From positions 1 through 48,345 of the forward strand of contig JAQXBM010000015.1 in the NCBI GenBank assembly GCA_029252405.1: 48,345 bases of DNA. The letters run 5' to 3'. The DNA comes from Crocinitomicaceae bacterium. Its GTDB lineage: Bacteria; Bacteroidota; Bacteroidia; Flavobacteriales_D; Crocinitomicaceae. The position numbers and the translations under genes were made by a program. Shown here one piece after another: positions 34,931-44,128 of this stretch (the first letter of the stretch is position 1; each line of letters begins with the position of its first letter). The notes beneath the pieces were generated by a model that saw nothing but the letters and a program-made list of their open reading frames with translations, made no database searches and was not told where the DNA came from.

Positions 34931-36166
34931 ATGAAGTTTATTTTATGTCTGACGTTCGCGTTGGTTACCTATTATGCGTCCGCTCAAAACCTCCCGAAAA
35001 TTGCCTTGAAAAAAGGTAATTGGATCGCTGAATTGGCATTAAACTCTCACGATAAACTTCCTTTTAACTTCGTTGTTTCTAAAACTTCAGACGGCTATTC
35101 TTTCATGGTAGAGAACGGTGAAGAGATGATTAAGTTGAATAAACCTGAACAAAAAGGTGACAGTCTCTACGTACGATTCCCATTTTTCAATTCAATGTTG
35201 GTTTTTAAAGCAGATACAAAGCGATCTGTGAACGGATATTGGATCAATTTCAATAAAAAAGGTGTCTATAAAATTCCATTCTCTTCTAAAAAGACGCGTT
35301 CTCGACGTTTTTCTTTAGCGAAGCGAAAAGTGATGGATAAAAACCTTGATGGGAAATGGGAAGTAACCTTTGAACCGAACACGAACTCTGCTTATCCGGC
35401 AGTTGGTATTTTCTCTCAAGAAAAAGGAAAGAGTAAAATCTCTGGAACATTCTTAACGGAAACAGGTGATTACAGATTTCTCGATGGAAACATTGTGGGG
35501 GATAGTGTTTTTCTCTCGTGTTTTGATGGATCACACGCCTTTCTTTTCAAAGCTCGTATCGATGGTGATAATTTAAAAGGGAAGTTCTTCAGTGGAAAGC
35601 ATTGGTCTTCTTCTTGGGAAGGAAAGCGAAACAGCGATTTCGAATTAAAAAGCCCTGAGGATTTAACTTACATAGTAGATGACAAAAAAGTAAGCTTCGA
35701 CTTGAAGGATATGGAAGGGAAAGACTTTTCATTTCCAAATGAAAATTACGAAGGAAAAGTGACCATTATTCAAATTATGGGAACATGGTGTCCGAACTGT
35801 TTGGATGAAACAATCTACTACAAAGAGTTGTACGACAATTACCACGACGATGGCTTAGAAATTATCTCCATTGCCTACGAGGTGGGGGAAACATCTGAGG
35901 ATTACATTGAAAGTGTTACTCGACTCAGAAATAAATTAAGTTTGAATTTCAACTTTATTATTGGCGGTTCAGCAAAGAAAAGCCTGGCTTCAGAGCACTT
36001 TAGTATGTTGAATGAAATCATCTCATTTCCTACAAGTATCTTTATTGGAAGAGATGGTCAAGTGAAACGTCTTCACACCGGGTTTAACGGTCCTGGAACT
36101 GGAAATTATTATACAGAATACGTTAGAAACACGAATTCGCTCATCGAGAATTTACTCGCTCAGTAA
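34931..36166 (+). CDS. Secreted TlpA-like thiol-disulfide protein
   Basis: This 411-residue exported protein has a signal peptide ending YASAQ near residue 19. Residues 20-255 form strand-rich repeats of the type GKWEVTFEPN and GNIVGDSVFLSCFDG, resembling the DUF4369-like or lipocalin-like N-terminal domains of Bacteroidota redoxins. The thioredoxin fold follows, with GTWCPNC (Cys287, Cys290) and the cis-Pro loop SFPTSIF. The CPNC pair fits a periplasmic reductant or oxidant. It is a single gene, convergent with rpiB 23 nt away. Confidence 0.88.
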   Translation: MKFILCLTFALVTYYASAQNLPKIALKKGNWIAELALNSHDKLPFNFVVSKTSDGYSFMVENGEEMIKLNKPEQKGDSLYVRFPFFNSMLVFKADTKRSVNGYWINFNKKGVYKIPFSSKKTRSRRFSLAKRKVMDKNLDGKWEVTFEPNTNSAYPAVGIFSQEKGKSKISGTFLTETGDYRFLDGNIVGDSVFLSCFDGSHAFLFKARIDGDNLKGKFFSGKHWSSSWEGKRNSDFELKSPEDLTYIVDDKKVSFDLKDMEGKDFSFPNENYEGKVTIIQIMGTWCPNCLDETIYYKELYDNYHDDGLEIISIAYEVGETSEDYIESVTRLRNKLSLNFNFIIGGSAKKSLASEHFSMLNEIISFPTSIFIGRDGQVKRLHTGFNGPGTGNYYTEYVRNTNSLIENLLAQ

Positions 36167-36189
36167 GCTTCCTTGAATTAGGTGTTTTG

Positions 36190-36627
36190 TTAAGCGCAAG
36201 CTATCTTATCAACTCTACGCTCATGACGGCCACCTTCAAAATCAGTAGATAAAAAGGCATCTACCATTTCCAATCCTTCTGCTTCTGAAATAAAACGAGC
36301 TGGTAGCGCTATGATGTTTGCATTGTTATGCAATCTTGCTAATTCCGCTAACTCTTTCTTCCAACACAACGCACTGCGCACACCTTGATGTTTGTTCGCT
36401 GTCATGTTGATACCGTTTCCAGATCCACAAATAAGAATCCCGAGCATTCCTTGATTCTCCTCAACCATAGAAGCAACTGGGTGCCCAAAGTCTGGATAAT
36501 CAATGCTCTCTTCAGAATAACAGCCAAAATCCTTCATTTCATAGCCTGCAGCTTCTAAATGTTGAATAACGGCTGCTTTTAATTCAAATCCTGCGTGATC
36601 TGCTCCAATTGGAATGACTTTTTTCAT
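36190..36627 (-). CDS. rpiB: Ribose-5-phosphate isomerase B
   Basis: This 145-residue enzyme interconverts ribose-5-phosphate and ribulose-5-phosphate in the pentose phosphate pathway. Signatures are GADHAGFELK at residues 8-17 (Asp10, His11), the catalytic Cys67 in LICGSGNGINM, and NKHQGVRSALC. The length is normal (about 145). A -7 and -33 pair is clear just upstream on the minus strand. Allose- or galactose-6-phosphate isomerase is a less likely relative. Confidence 0.95.
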   Translation of the reverse strand: MKKVIPIGADHAGFELKAAVIQHLEAAGYEMKDFGCYSEESIDYPDFGHPVASMVEENQGMLGILICGSGNGINMTANKHQGVRSALCWKKELAELARLHNNANIIALPARFISEAEGLEMVDAFLSTDFEGGRHERRVDKIACA

Positions 36628-36646
36628 GATATAAAGGCTTTTTTGA

Positions 36647-36677
36647 CAAAGCTACCTCTTATTAACAATTCAACAAA
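36647..36677 (-). promoter_or_regulatory. Promoter of rpiB
   Basis: On the minus strand TTTG (36674-36677), 19 nt of spacer and TAGCTTTG (36647-36654) make an exact Bacteroidota promoter. The leader to the ATG at 36627 is about 15 nt. Confidence 0.8.
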
Positions 36678-36810
36678 GTTTTAAAGATCGGAAAAATCGG
36701 ACCCTATAAAACACTAGGATTCCAGTAGTCACTTATTAACTAAAAACGAATTTCAATTGTTGATTACTGTTCAGAACTTTCAACATCTTTCTCTAGGTTT
36801 ATTGATAATC

Positions 36811-36822
36811 CTGTATATACAG
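36811..36822. promoter_or_regulatory. Twelve-base palindrome, possible operator
   Basis: CTGTATATACAG is self-complementary over all 12 bases and stands in the long gene-free stretch before the PAS kinase. It could bind a dimeric regulator; no evidence connects it to one. Confidence 0.25.
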
Positions 36823-37333
36823 ATACATCTTTTACAATTCCTAGGAAAGTTTCGTTCATTTCTCAGCGACTTATCATTAGTTCGTACACATCAAATGACC
36901 ATACAAAGTAAATCTTTTCATCAACAATTAAGCATTCAATACAAATGTGAATAAGTCTGGCAATCCCTTATTCAATAATCGATTGACAACTGTAAAACCT
37001 GTTCATAACCTAGTGGATTCTCTTAATAAGTTGAATTCCTAATTTATCGTAGCATTCTTCTACACATATTAACAGCCCTAATAAGATCTAATAAAACTTC
37101 TTTTATAAAAAGTATTTAAAATATTCTATTCAAATATACCGTACGAAGAGGAAAATTAGGTTAATCGGAAATAGTTGCTATCTTAAGTAATATGATTTCT
37201 TAATCAACTGATAAATAAAGTATTAAGTTTTTAAGAATAAAAAAAAACTCCTGATTGCGCGGCGAAATTTAGCCATTCGAAAAAGAACCTTTAATTTAAC
37301 ACTTCTATCTTACTAAAATGAAAAGTCGATAAA

Positions 37334-40300
37334 TTGGGGTTTTGGAAAATTCTACATACAAGTGACGGCGAATTTCGGCCTTATTTTGAAAGCGAAAATA
37401 GTTTGAATCGACTTGTGCGGATTCAACTGGTTGCTACACTCATTATTGCTCCTATCTATTCCTTGCTCGTTTATTCTTCAGAGATCCCACCCGTTTATTT
37501 CTGGTTGGGAGTTTCGTATTCTATTTGCATGTTATTCTACATTGCTCTGTGCACGATAATTCCTGCGCTTAAGAATAGACTTATCATCTTTTTTATCGGT
37601 CATCTTTTTGCAATGACGATCGCCGCTTATTTTAGTTTGTTTCAAAATGGAATAGCTGAAATAGAATACTTGTGTTTTTTCGCGCTGTATAGTTTAACGG
37701 TCTTCATTATTCAACGATGGTATCCGGCGGTGCTCTACAATATTTTCGTTTTAGTATTGTTGATTTACGCGTTTCATAAAACACCAGATGCAGAAATGAG
37801 TAGCACCTTGGCTTTTGGATTGTTCGCGACCCTTGCAATGAGTTCTACGGTGGTGTTGTATTCTCGAGATAAAATGATTCATGACATTGAGAATTATTCT
37901 GAGTACTTGAAGAAAATCATCAACAACCCTGGATCTGGTTATATCCTGTTTGATTTCGATAGAAATACACCAAACATTCTCGATTTTAATACTGAGGCTC
38001 TCAAAGAATTCGGATTGCAGTCAGATTCGAAAAGTGAAATTCAAACGAAGTTTTTCTCCTATTTCAAAGCGTACGATCTCGATAAAGTTCAACAGATAAA
38101 GTTCGGGAGCAAATACGTTAAGAAGATAAAAACGCGTGCCGTTGTTCCGAACGTTTTGGAAGTTCACATCATACTCATGCGTTTGAAAACGCGGACTTTT
38201 TGGTTGGCTAAAATCAACAATGTTACTGAAGATGTTAAGAAACGACAGGAGTTAGAAATCAACGAAAAGAAATACAGAAATCTCTATTACAGAAATAAGG
38301 CGGGTGTTTTCACCATGAATAAAGACTCGGTGATTATTAATGGGAACACGGCATTCTTTTCAATGTTGGAAAACACAATCAACATTGGAGAAAAACTTTT
38401 TTCAAAGGATCGATCTGAAGATTGGGATTTAATCTTGAATACACTTGATAAAAAAGAAAGTGTTCAGAATTATCAAACGCAATTGGAGCTGGCCAACAAT
38501 CAACAAAAGACCTTGATTTTTAGCTGGTATTTAGATTCTCAAACGGGTTTGATAGAAGGATCCGTTATTGATTTAACGCATATTCAAAAAGCTTCTCAAG
38601 CGTTACGTCAAAGTGAGCGAAAGTACCGTTCGATTTATGAAGAGTCAAATGATGCGATTTTAATTTTGGATGACGATGAAATAGTGGATGTCAATAGAAG
38701 GGCGATTCAACTTTTTGGAAAATCCGAGCGCGAATTACTGAAAACAAAATTGTTTGATTTAAGTATGGATAAGTCCGATGAAAATCGGAAAGCATACGAT
38801 AAATTAAGAAAGAGGTTGGTCAACATCCGAAGCATTAAATTTAATTGGAAGTTTGATGGAAACAGTCGAGAAGTGGAAGGGGAGGTTTCGTTCATTGAAA
38901 TACAATTGGAAGATAAACTCTTTTACCAATGTGTAATTCACGATCAAACGGAACTGAATCGTACGATGAGGTCCATCGAGCAGAACAGAAAGAACCTAGA
39001 AAACATTCTAGAAAACAACCCGGAAGGAATTTTGATTGTTCACGAAGGTGAAATACTTTACAAGAATTCGGAGATTCAATTAATTCTAGGTAAAAACATC
39101 GCCTTAGACGAATTATTTATCAAAGAGAGTCAGAAGTTCTTTGATAAGTGTCTAGAGTTGCAGAAATCGTCTGGAAACCACCAAAACATCCAATTGGACC
39201 TCATGGATAGAAATGGAGAATTACTTCAGGTTGATGTGAGTTTGGTTTCGACCAATTACGAGGAAAAGGAAGCGACGCTTATCATTATTAAAGATATTTC
39301 CGTTCAGAACACCCTGGCCAAGGAAAAATTAAGAGCAGAGCTCGCAGAGGAAACAAACAAACACCTCGAAAGTGAGATAAAGGAAAGAACGAAAGCTGAA
39401 CGATTGGTTCAAGAGCAGTTCTTGAGAACCAAGGCAATTTTGGATAGCTCCTCAAATACCTTCCTACTTACACTTTCTTTAGACAAGGAAATATCTTCAT
39501 TTAATACGCATTTTGAAAAATATGTCTTCGCCGCCGCAGGATCTCACATAAAGGAAGGACAGCATTTCTCAGCATTTTTCGACGGTATATTTTCTCCAGT
39601 TCAACTGCGCTTTTTTGATGTGCTTTTTGAGAAAGTGATATCTGGAAAATCGCAGCAATACGAAGTACAGTTTGATCTTACCGACAAGAATTCTTGGCTG
39701 GAAATCTTCATGAACCCAATTTACGATACAGAAGGAAATGTAGCGGAAGTATCTATTGTGGCCCACGATGTAAGCGAAAAGAAGAAATCGAATATAGAGA
39801 TTGTTGAGTCGCTCAAGGAGAAGGAAGTAATGCTGAAGGAGATTCATCACCGTGTGAAGAACAACCTGCAAATCATTTCCAGTATTCTGAATCTTCAATC
39901 TTCGTTTGTACACGACGAAAACACCTTGGAAATACTCCAAGAAAGTAGAAACAGAATTCGTTCGATGGCTATTATTCACGAAAATCTCTATCGAACGGAG
40001 GATTTTTCGAGTATCAACTTTGCAGACTACTTAGTCAATTTGGTAACAAACTTGATCGCATCTTATCGTATTCAAGAAGTTATAAACTTAGATTCAGATG
40101 TGGATGAAATCGATTTGGTTTTAGATCAGGCAATTCCATGTGGACTGCTTGTGAATGAGTTAATAACGAACTCCTTGAAATATGCATGGGGCAAGCGACA
40201 AGAAGGTACTATTCGTCTGCAATTGAAACAGTCAGGATCGCGTGTAACACTTATAATAGCTGACGATGGTTCAGGGCTTCCAAACAATTTCGACGATATG

Positions 40301-40441
40301 AGCTCTGACACACTCGGTTTACAATTGGTTGTCACTCTTGTGGAACAGTTGGATGGAGAACTGATCGTTAATGTGAAGAATGGAACGGAATATTTAATTA
40401 AATTTGATAATCTCAAAATCCCTACTAATGGCAAAAATTAA
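37334..40441 (+). CDS. PAS-domain sensor histidine kinase, HisKA_2 type
   Basis: This is a 1035-residue protein read from a TTG at 37334. Six or so membrane spans at about residues 30-190 form a MASE-like sensor. PAS domains follow (about 195-300, 305-425, 428-545, 550-660 and 690-820), including EKKYRNLYY, SERKYRSIYEESNDAILILDDD and NNPEGILIV. The kinase core is HisKA_2 with His839 in EIHHRVKNNLQ, then the HATPase with LLVNELITNSLKYAW and ADDGSGLP. The overlap with the LytTR regulator (14 nt) makes them partners. No ATG exists in frame near the start: the upstream ATG at 37318 leads to a stop after four codons, so the start is TTG or the 5' end is damaged. Confidence 0.88.
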   Translation: MGFWKILHTSDGEFRPYFESENSLNRLVRIQLVATLIIAPIYSLLVYSSEIPPVYFWLGVSYSICMLFYIALCTIIPALKNRLIIFFIGHLFAMTIAAYFSLFQNGIAEIEYLCFFALYSLTVFIIQRWYPAVLYNIFVLVLLIYAFHKTPDAEMSSTLAFGLFATLAMSSTVVLYSRDKMIHDIENYSEYLKKIINNPGSGYILFDFDRNTPNILDFNTEALKEFGLQSDSKSEIQTKFFSYFKAYDLDKVQQIKFGSKYVKKIKTRAVVPNVLEVHIILMRLKTRTFWLAKINNVTEDVKKRQELEINEKKYRNLYYRNKAGVFTMNKDSVIINGNTAFFSMLENTINIGEKLFSKDRSEDWDLILNTLDKKESVQNYQTQLELANNQQKTLIFSWYLDSQTGLIEGSVIDLTHIQKASQALRQSERKYRSIYEESNDAILILDDDEIVDVNRRAIQLFGKSERELLKTKLFDLSMDKSDENRKAYDKLRKRLVNIRSIKFNWKFDGNSREVEGEVSFIEIQLEDKLFYQCVIHDQTELNRTMRSIEQNRKNLENILENNPEGILIVHEGEILYKNSEIQLILGKNIALDELFIKESQKFFDKCLELQKSSGNHQNIQLDLMDRNGELLQVDVSLVSTNYEEKEATLIIIKDISVQNTLAKEKLRAELAEETNKHLESEIKERTKAERLVQEQFLRTKAILDSSSNTFLLTLSLDKEISSFNTHFEKYVFAAAGSHIKEGQHFSAFFDGIFSPVQLRFFDVLFEKVISGKSQQYEVQFDLTDKNSWLEIFMNPIYDTEGNVAEVSIVAHDVSEKKKSNIEIVESLKEKEVMLKEIHHRVKNNLQIISSILNLQSSFVHDENTLEILQESRNRIRSMAIIHENLYRTEDFSSINFADYLVNLVTNLIASYRIQEVINLDSDVDEIDLVLDQAIPCGLLVNELITNSLKYAWGKRQEGTIRLQLKQSGSRVTLIIADDGSGLPNNFDDMSSDTLGLQLVVTLVEQLDGELIVNVKNGTEYLIKFDNLKIPTNGKN

Positions 40442-41186
40442 TGTTCTAGTTGTAGAAGACGAATCGATTGTATCAAAAGATATTCAGCACAGCTTGAAAA
40501 AACTCGGATATAGTGTTGTTGGTGCCGCTTCTACAGGAGAAAAAGCGATTGAATTAGCAACGAGTACGCTTCCAGACATTATTCTAATGGACATTATGTT
40601 GAAGGGTGATATGAATGGAATCGAGGCGGCCGATGAAATCCGTAAAACCTGCTCAATTCCTGTTATTTTCCTTACAGCTTATGCTGATGAATCGACCTTA
40701 TCGAAAGCGAAGATTACAGAACCGTACGGATACATTTTGAAACCATTTAAGGAAATTGATCTTCACACATCAATAGAAATGGCGATTTACAAGCACGGTA
40801 GAGAGCAAGAAGTAGTGAAGGAAAGAGATTTACTTTACACCTTGGTAACCAATCAAGAGACGAAGAAAAACGGATACATTTTCGTTAAATCGAATAGTAA
40901 ACTGATCAAGCTCAAAAACAAGGAAATCTATTACATCGAAGCATTGAAGGATTATGTGGTGATCCACACGATAGAATCACGCTACACGATTCACTCAACC
41001 ATGAAGGATATCGAGAGAAAGATGGGGAAAGAAGAATTCGTTCGAATTCACAGATCATTCATCGTTCGTTTGGATAAAATCGCGACGATTGAATACCCGA
41101 ACTTGACATTGGAAGATATCGACAAGCTGATTCCGATCGGAGGATCTTACCGAGATGATTTAAACAATCAGATCAAGCTGGTTTAA
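40428..41186 (+). CDS. LytTR-type response regulator
   Basis: This 252-residue protein reads from the ATG at 40428. The receiver domain has Asp11, the phospho-acceptor Asp55 in IILMDIML, and Lys in YILKPF. The C-terminal LytTR DNA-binding domain starts near residue 145 (IFVKSNSKLIKLKNKEIYYIEALKDYVVIH) and ends IHRSFIVRLDKIATIE. An upstream start at 40404 would lengthen the overlap with the kinase and is less likely. It is the regulator for the PAS kinase and ends overlapping the convergent rnr by 4 nt. Confidence 0.93.
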   Translation: MAKINVLVVEDESIVSKDIQHSLKKLGYSVVGAASTGEKAIELATSTLPDIILMDIMLKGDMNGIEAADEIRKTCSIPVIFLTAYADESTLSKAKITEPYGYILKPFKEIDLHTSIEMAIYKHGREQEVVKERDLLYTLVTNQETKKNGYIFVKSNSKLIKLKNKEIYYIEALKDYVVIHTIESRYTIHSTMKDIERKMGKEEFVRIHRSFIVRLDKIATIEYPNLTLEDIDKLIPIGGSYRDDLNNQIKLV

Positions 41187-43315
41187 TCTACTTCAACCAA
41201 TTCTAAATCGATACGGCGACGTTTCGTAGAAACCTCATAAATACGGACCCGAACAGGATCTCCAAAGTTGTATGTTTTACCTGTGTTCGATCCAACAATC
41301 ATGTATTGGTCAGCATCAAAGGAAAATCTATCTCCAGGTAAATCTTGAAGAGGAATCATTCCTTCACATTGGTTTTCATCCATCTTCACGAACATTCCAA
41401 ACTCAGCAACACCGGAAACAACTCCGTCGAATTCCTGTCCAATTTTATCAGAAACGAACAAGGTTTGGAAATACTTCGTGCTCTCGCGTTCCGCTTCCAC
41501 AGCTTTTCGTTCCATGCGCGAAATTCGCTTACAGATATCGTCGAGCTCAGTGTTGTATTGATGTTTTTTGGACGTCAATGTTTCCTGTAAAATTCGGTGT
41601 ACGACTAAATCAGCGTAACGACGAATAGGGGAGGTGAAGTGTGTATAATATTCAAATGACAATCCGTAGTGACCGATATTTTTGGTCTCGTAGGATGCTT
41701 TTGCCATCGATCGAATCGCCATGGATTGAATCAACGAGTATTCATTTTTATAGCGAATATCGTTCAATAAGGCGTTGATGTTTTTAGAAATTTCATCCGG
41801 GTTATTTGTCTTGATCTCGTATCCAAACTTATTAATGAACATGTTGAACATTTCGATTTTCGCCGAATCTGGTTTGTCGTGACAACGATAAACAAATGGA
41901 ATTTTCGCTTCTCCTTTTTTGTGTTTTGAAACGAAAGTCGCCACCAAACGATTGGCTAACAACATGTATTCCTCAATCAATTTGTGCGCATCTTTTGAAC
42001 GCTTAATCATGAGTGATTCCGGATAACCTTCCTCATCCAAGCGGAAGCGTACTTCTTCTGATTCAATGTTCATCGCACCTGCATTTAGGCGCTTTTTCCG
42101 CAAAATTTTAGCGATTTTATCTAAAATAAGGACTTCGTCCTTAAAATCTCCTTCTGCCCCTTCAATGATTTCTTGCGCTTCTTCGTAGGTAAATCTGCGG
42201 TCAGAATGAATCACCGTTCGACCAAACCACTGGTTGTGAACCTTCCCGTTTTCGTCAATTTCAACAACCGTAGAAAAACTGAATTTATCTTCATGTGGAC
42301 GAAGCGAACAAGCCAAGTTGGAAAGTTGTTCTGGCAACATTGGAACCACGCGGTCGACTAAATAAACAGAGTTCGATCGTCGCACAGCTTCCGTGTCCAT
42401 TGCAGATCCCGGTCGCACGTAATGTGAAACATCAGCAATGTGAATTCCGACTTCAATATTTCCATTTTCCAATCGTTCAAATGACAAGGCATCATCAAAA
42501 TCCTTCGCGTCTTCCGGATCGATTGTGAAGGTTGTTACATTTCTAAAATCGCGTCGCTTCGCGACTTCTTTTTGATCCAAATCGATCGTCACAACTTCGG
42601 CCTCAGAAAGAACGTCGTTGTTAAATTTGAAATCCAACCCTTGGTTGACCAGAATACTGATCATTTCGTTGTCATTCGATGAATTGTTTCCGAGCAATTC
42701 GACAACTTCTCCAAACGGATTGTCTTTTGATTTTGGCCATTTCGTAATACGAACCAATGCTTTTTCGCCGTCTTTGGCTTTTTTGAGTTTTTCCTTCGGA
42801 ATAAAAATATCTGTACCAACTCTTGAGTTATCTGGAATCAGGAAAGCGAAATCTTTGTTCAGTTGAATCGTTCCAACAAACTGCGTTCGCTCGCGCTCAA
42901 GAACGTCAATAATTCTACCTTCCTTTCTTGATTTTCCGTGTTTGGTGATTTGCACTTTTACACGGTCACCGTCCAACCCTTGATTGGTTTGATTTGGAGG
43001 AATAAAAATGTCAGAATCTTCTCCATCGACAATGACAAAACCAGCCCCACGCTGCGTCATTTCCAAGACACCAATGAAGTAATTTGTATCGCCACTCAAA
43101 CGGTAAGTTCCATGACTTAACGAAGTGATGAATTTTTCGCGTTTAAGATCTTCCAAAATATTGAATACTAGTTTACGTAGAGCTTTTTCTCTAACATCAA
43201 TAAGGCTGCAAACTTGGCGATGGTTTAAGGTTGATTCGGGATTTTCGGTAAAGACCTTCCGAATGACGTGTGAAAGGCTACGATTTAGCTTTCCATTCCG
43301 CTTTTTTCTAGACAT
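41183..43315 (-). CDS. rnr: Ribonuclease R
   Basis: This 710-residue 3'-5' exoribonuclease degrades structured RNA. The N-terminal winged-helix and cold-shock (OB) domains precede the RNB catalytic domain, whose metal site is in DPEDAKDFDDAL (about residues 267-278), with VGIHIADVSHYV and LACSLRPHEDKFSF following. The C-terminal S1 domain has GVVSGVAEFGMFV. Length is close to other Bacteroidota RNase R. A -7 box lies seven bases before the ATG, giving an almost leaderless transcript. RNase II is excluded by the longer N-terminus. Confidence 0.95.
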   Translation of the reverse strand: MSRKKRNGKLNRSLSHVIRKVFTENPESTLNHRQVCSLIDVREKALRKLVFNILEDLKREKFITSLSHGTYRLSGDTNYFIGVLEMTQRGAGFVIVDGEDSDIFIPPNQTNQGLDGDRVKVQITKHGKSRKEGRIIDVLERERTQFVGTIQLNKDFAFLIPDNSRVGTDIFIPKEKLKKAKDGEKALVRITKWPKSKDNPFGEVVELLGNNSSNDNEMISILVNQGLDFKFNNDVLSEAEVVTIDLDQKEVAKRRDFRNVTTFTIDPEDAKDFDDALSFERLENGNIEVGIHIADVSHYVRPGSAMDTEAVRRSNSVYLVDRVVPMLPEQLSNLACSLRPHEDKFSFSTVVEIDENGKVHNQWFGRTVIHSDRRFTYEEAQEIIEGAEGDFKDEVLILDKIAKILRKKRLNAGAMNIESEEVRFRLDEEGYPESLMIKRSKDAHKLIEEYMLLANRLVATFVSKHKKGEAKIPFVYRCHDKPDSAKIEMFNMFINKFGYEIKTNNPDEISKNINALLNDIRYKNEYSLIQSMAIRSMAKASYETKNIGHYGLSFEYYTHFTSPIRRYADLVVHRILQETLTSKKHQYNTELDDICKRISRMERKAVEAERESTKYFQTLFVSDKIGQEFDGVVSGVAEFGMFVKMDENQCEGMIPLQDLPGDRFSFDADQYMIVGSNTGKTYNFGDPVRVRIYEVSTKRRRIDLELVEVD

Positions 43316-43321
43316 ATACTG

Positions 43322-43329
43322 CGAAGGTA
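43322..43329 (-). promoter_or_regulatory. -7 box of rnr, just before the ATG
   Basis: On the minus strand TACCTTCG, one base from TAnnTTTG, ends 6 nt before the rnr ATG at 43315. The implied leader is only a few bases. Confidence 0.4.
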
Positions 43330-43349
43330 CGTTTAATTTAGAATAAGCC

Positions 43350-43363
43350 GATGCGAAAGCATC
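43350..43363. other. Small GNRA-loop hairpin
   Basis: GATGC (43350-43354) pairs with GCATC (43359-43363) across a GAAA tetraloop. It lies in the region between rnr and ferritin. Function unknown; it may be chance. Confidence 0.25.
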
Positions 43364-43418
43364 AAGAAAACCAGAAAGGAACTTTTCTGATATTAAAGAC
43401 AGACTTTCAGTGAAATAA

Positions 43419-43442
43419 ACACCTAATTCCGAGTTAGGGTGT
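43419..43442. other. Hairpin between rnr and the ferritin gene
   Basis: ACACCTAA (43419-43426) pairs with TTAGGGTGT (43434-43442) with one bulged G and a 7-nt loop. It has no T tract, so it is not a normal terminator. It could be a regulator binding site before ferritin. Confidence 0.3.
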
Positions 43443-43546
43443 GCTTTATGTTGACTATTGCAGAGATGAAAATAGATGGGTAGTCTAAAATCATTCTATT
43501 TAACTGAATTTCTGAGAAGAATTCAAAAAGGAATAAAGGTTATTCA

Positions 43547-43554
43547 TAACTTTG
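43547..43554 (+). promoter_or_regulatory. -7 box of the ferritin gene
   Basis: TAACTTTG is an exact TAnnTTTG match, 16 nt before the ferritin ATG. No clear -33 TTG was seen. Confidence 0.5.
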
Positions 43555-43570
43555 TTAAAAAATCACCATC

Positions 43571-44089
43571 ATGAAAGAAAAAGTTGAAAAAGCACTAAAC
43601 GATCAAATTAGAAAAGAAGGAGAATCTTCACAATTCTATTTGGCGATGGCATCATGGGCTGAAGCTGAAGGATTGGAAGGAACATCCAACTTCATGTACA
43701 AGCAGTCTGATGAAGAACGTTTTCACATGCTAAAATTGGTGAAGTTCGTAAACGAGCGTGGGGGGAAAGCAATTATCCCTGGTTTTGATACGCCACCAAC
43801 AGATTTTGAATCAGTATTGAATGTATTCGAGTTGTTGTTGAAACATGAAATTCAAATAACAGAAAGCATCAATGATTTGGTAGAGGTTTGTTTGAATGAA
43901 AAGGACTACCCAACGCACAACTTCATTCAGTGGTACCTTTCTGAACAACTGGAAGAGGAAGCTTCAGCACGAACAATTCTCGATAAGGTGAAATTGGTGG
44001 GTAATGACAAAGCTGGTTTATACATGTTTGACCGCGACTTGGAGACGATTACAGTTACTCCTGCAAATACTGTGGACCCAGGAGCCTAA
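43571..44089 (+). CDS. ftnA: Non-heme ferritin
   Basis: This 172-residue iron-storage protein oxidises ferrous iron and stores ferric iron in a 24-mer. Ferroxidase residues are visible at Glu18, Glu49 and His52 (DEERFHM), with later Glu/Gln in FELLLKHE and LSEQLEEE. No heme Met site or C-terminal extension marks it as bacterioferritin. Only 39 nt separate it from the cyclase gene, so the two may share a transcript, although no terminator is visible. Confidence 0.93.
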   Translation: MKEKVEKALNDQIRKEGESSQFYLAMASWAEAEGLEGTSNFMYKQSDEERFHMLKLVKFVNERGGKAIIPGFDTPPTDFESVLNVFELLLKHEIQITESINDLVEVCLNEKDYPTHNFIQWYLSEQLEEEASARTILDKVKLVGNDKAGLYMFDRDLETITVTPANTVDPGA

Positions 44090-44128
44090 TAAGTCTGAGG
44101 TTTTTGGTATTTTGAAGCGGAATTCAAA

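Larger units (their letters stand above)
36628..37333. other. Gene-free A/T-rich stretch of about 700 bp
   Basis: Apart from the rpiB promoter at the left edge, no coding frame with real character is visible. A perfect palindrome CTGTATATACAG lies at 36811-36822. The stretch is visibly richer in A and T than the flanking genes and ends in the poorly defined start of the PAS kinase gene. No RNA gene or riboswitch was recognised. Confidence 0.6.

Noticed and set aside
36757-36954. 65-codon frame in the gap before the PAS kinase
   Set aside because: It starts at a TTG, has no family likeness and lacks a promoter; treated as noncoding.
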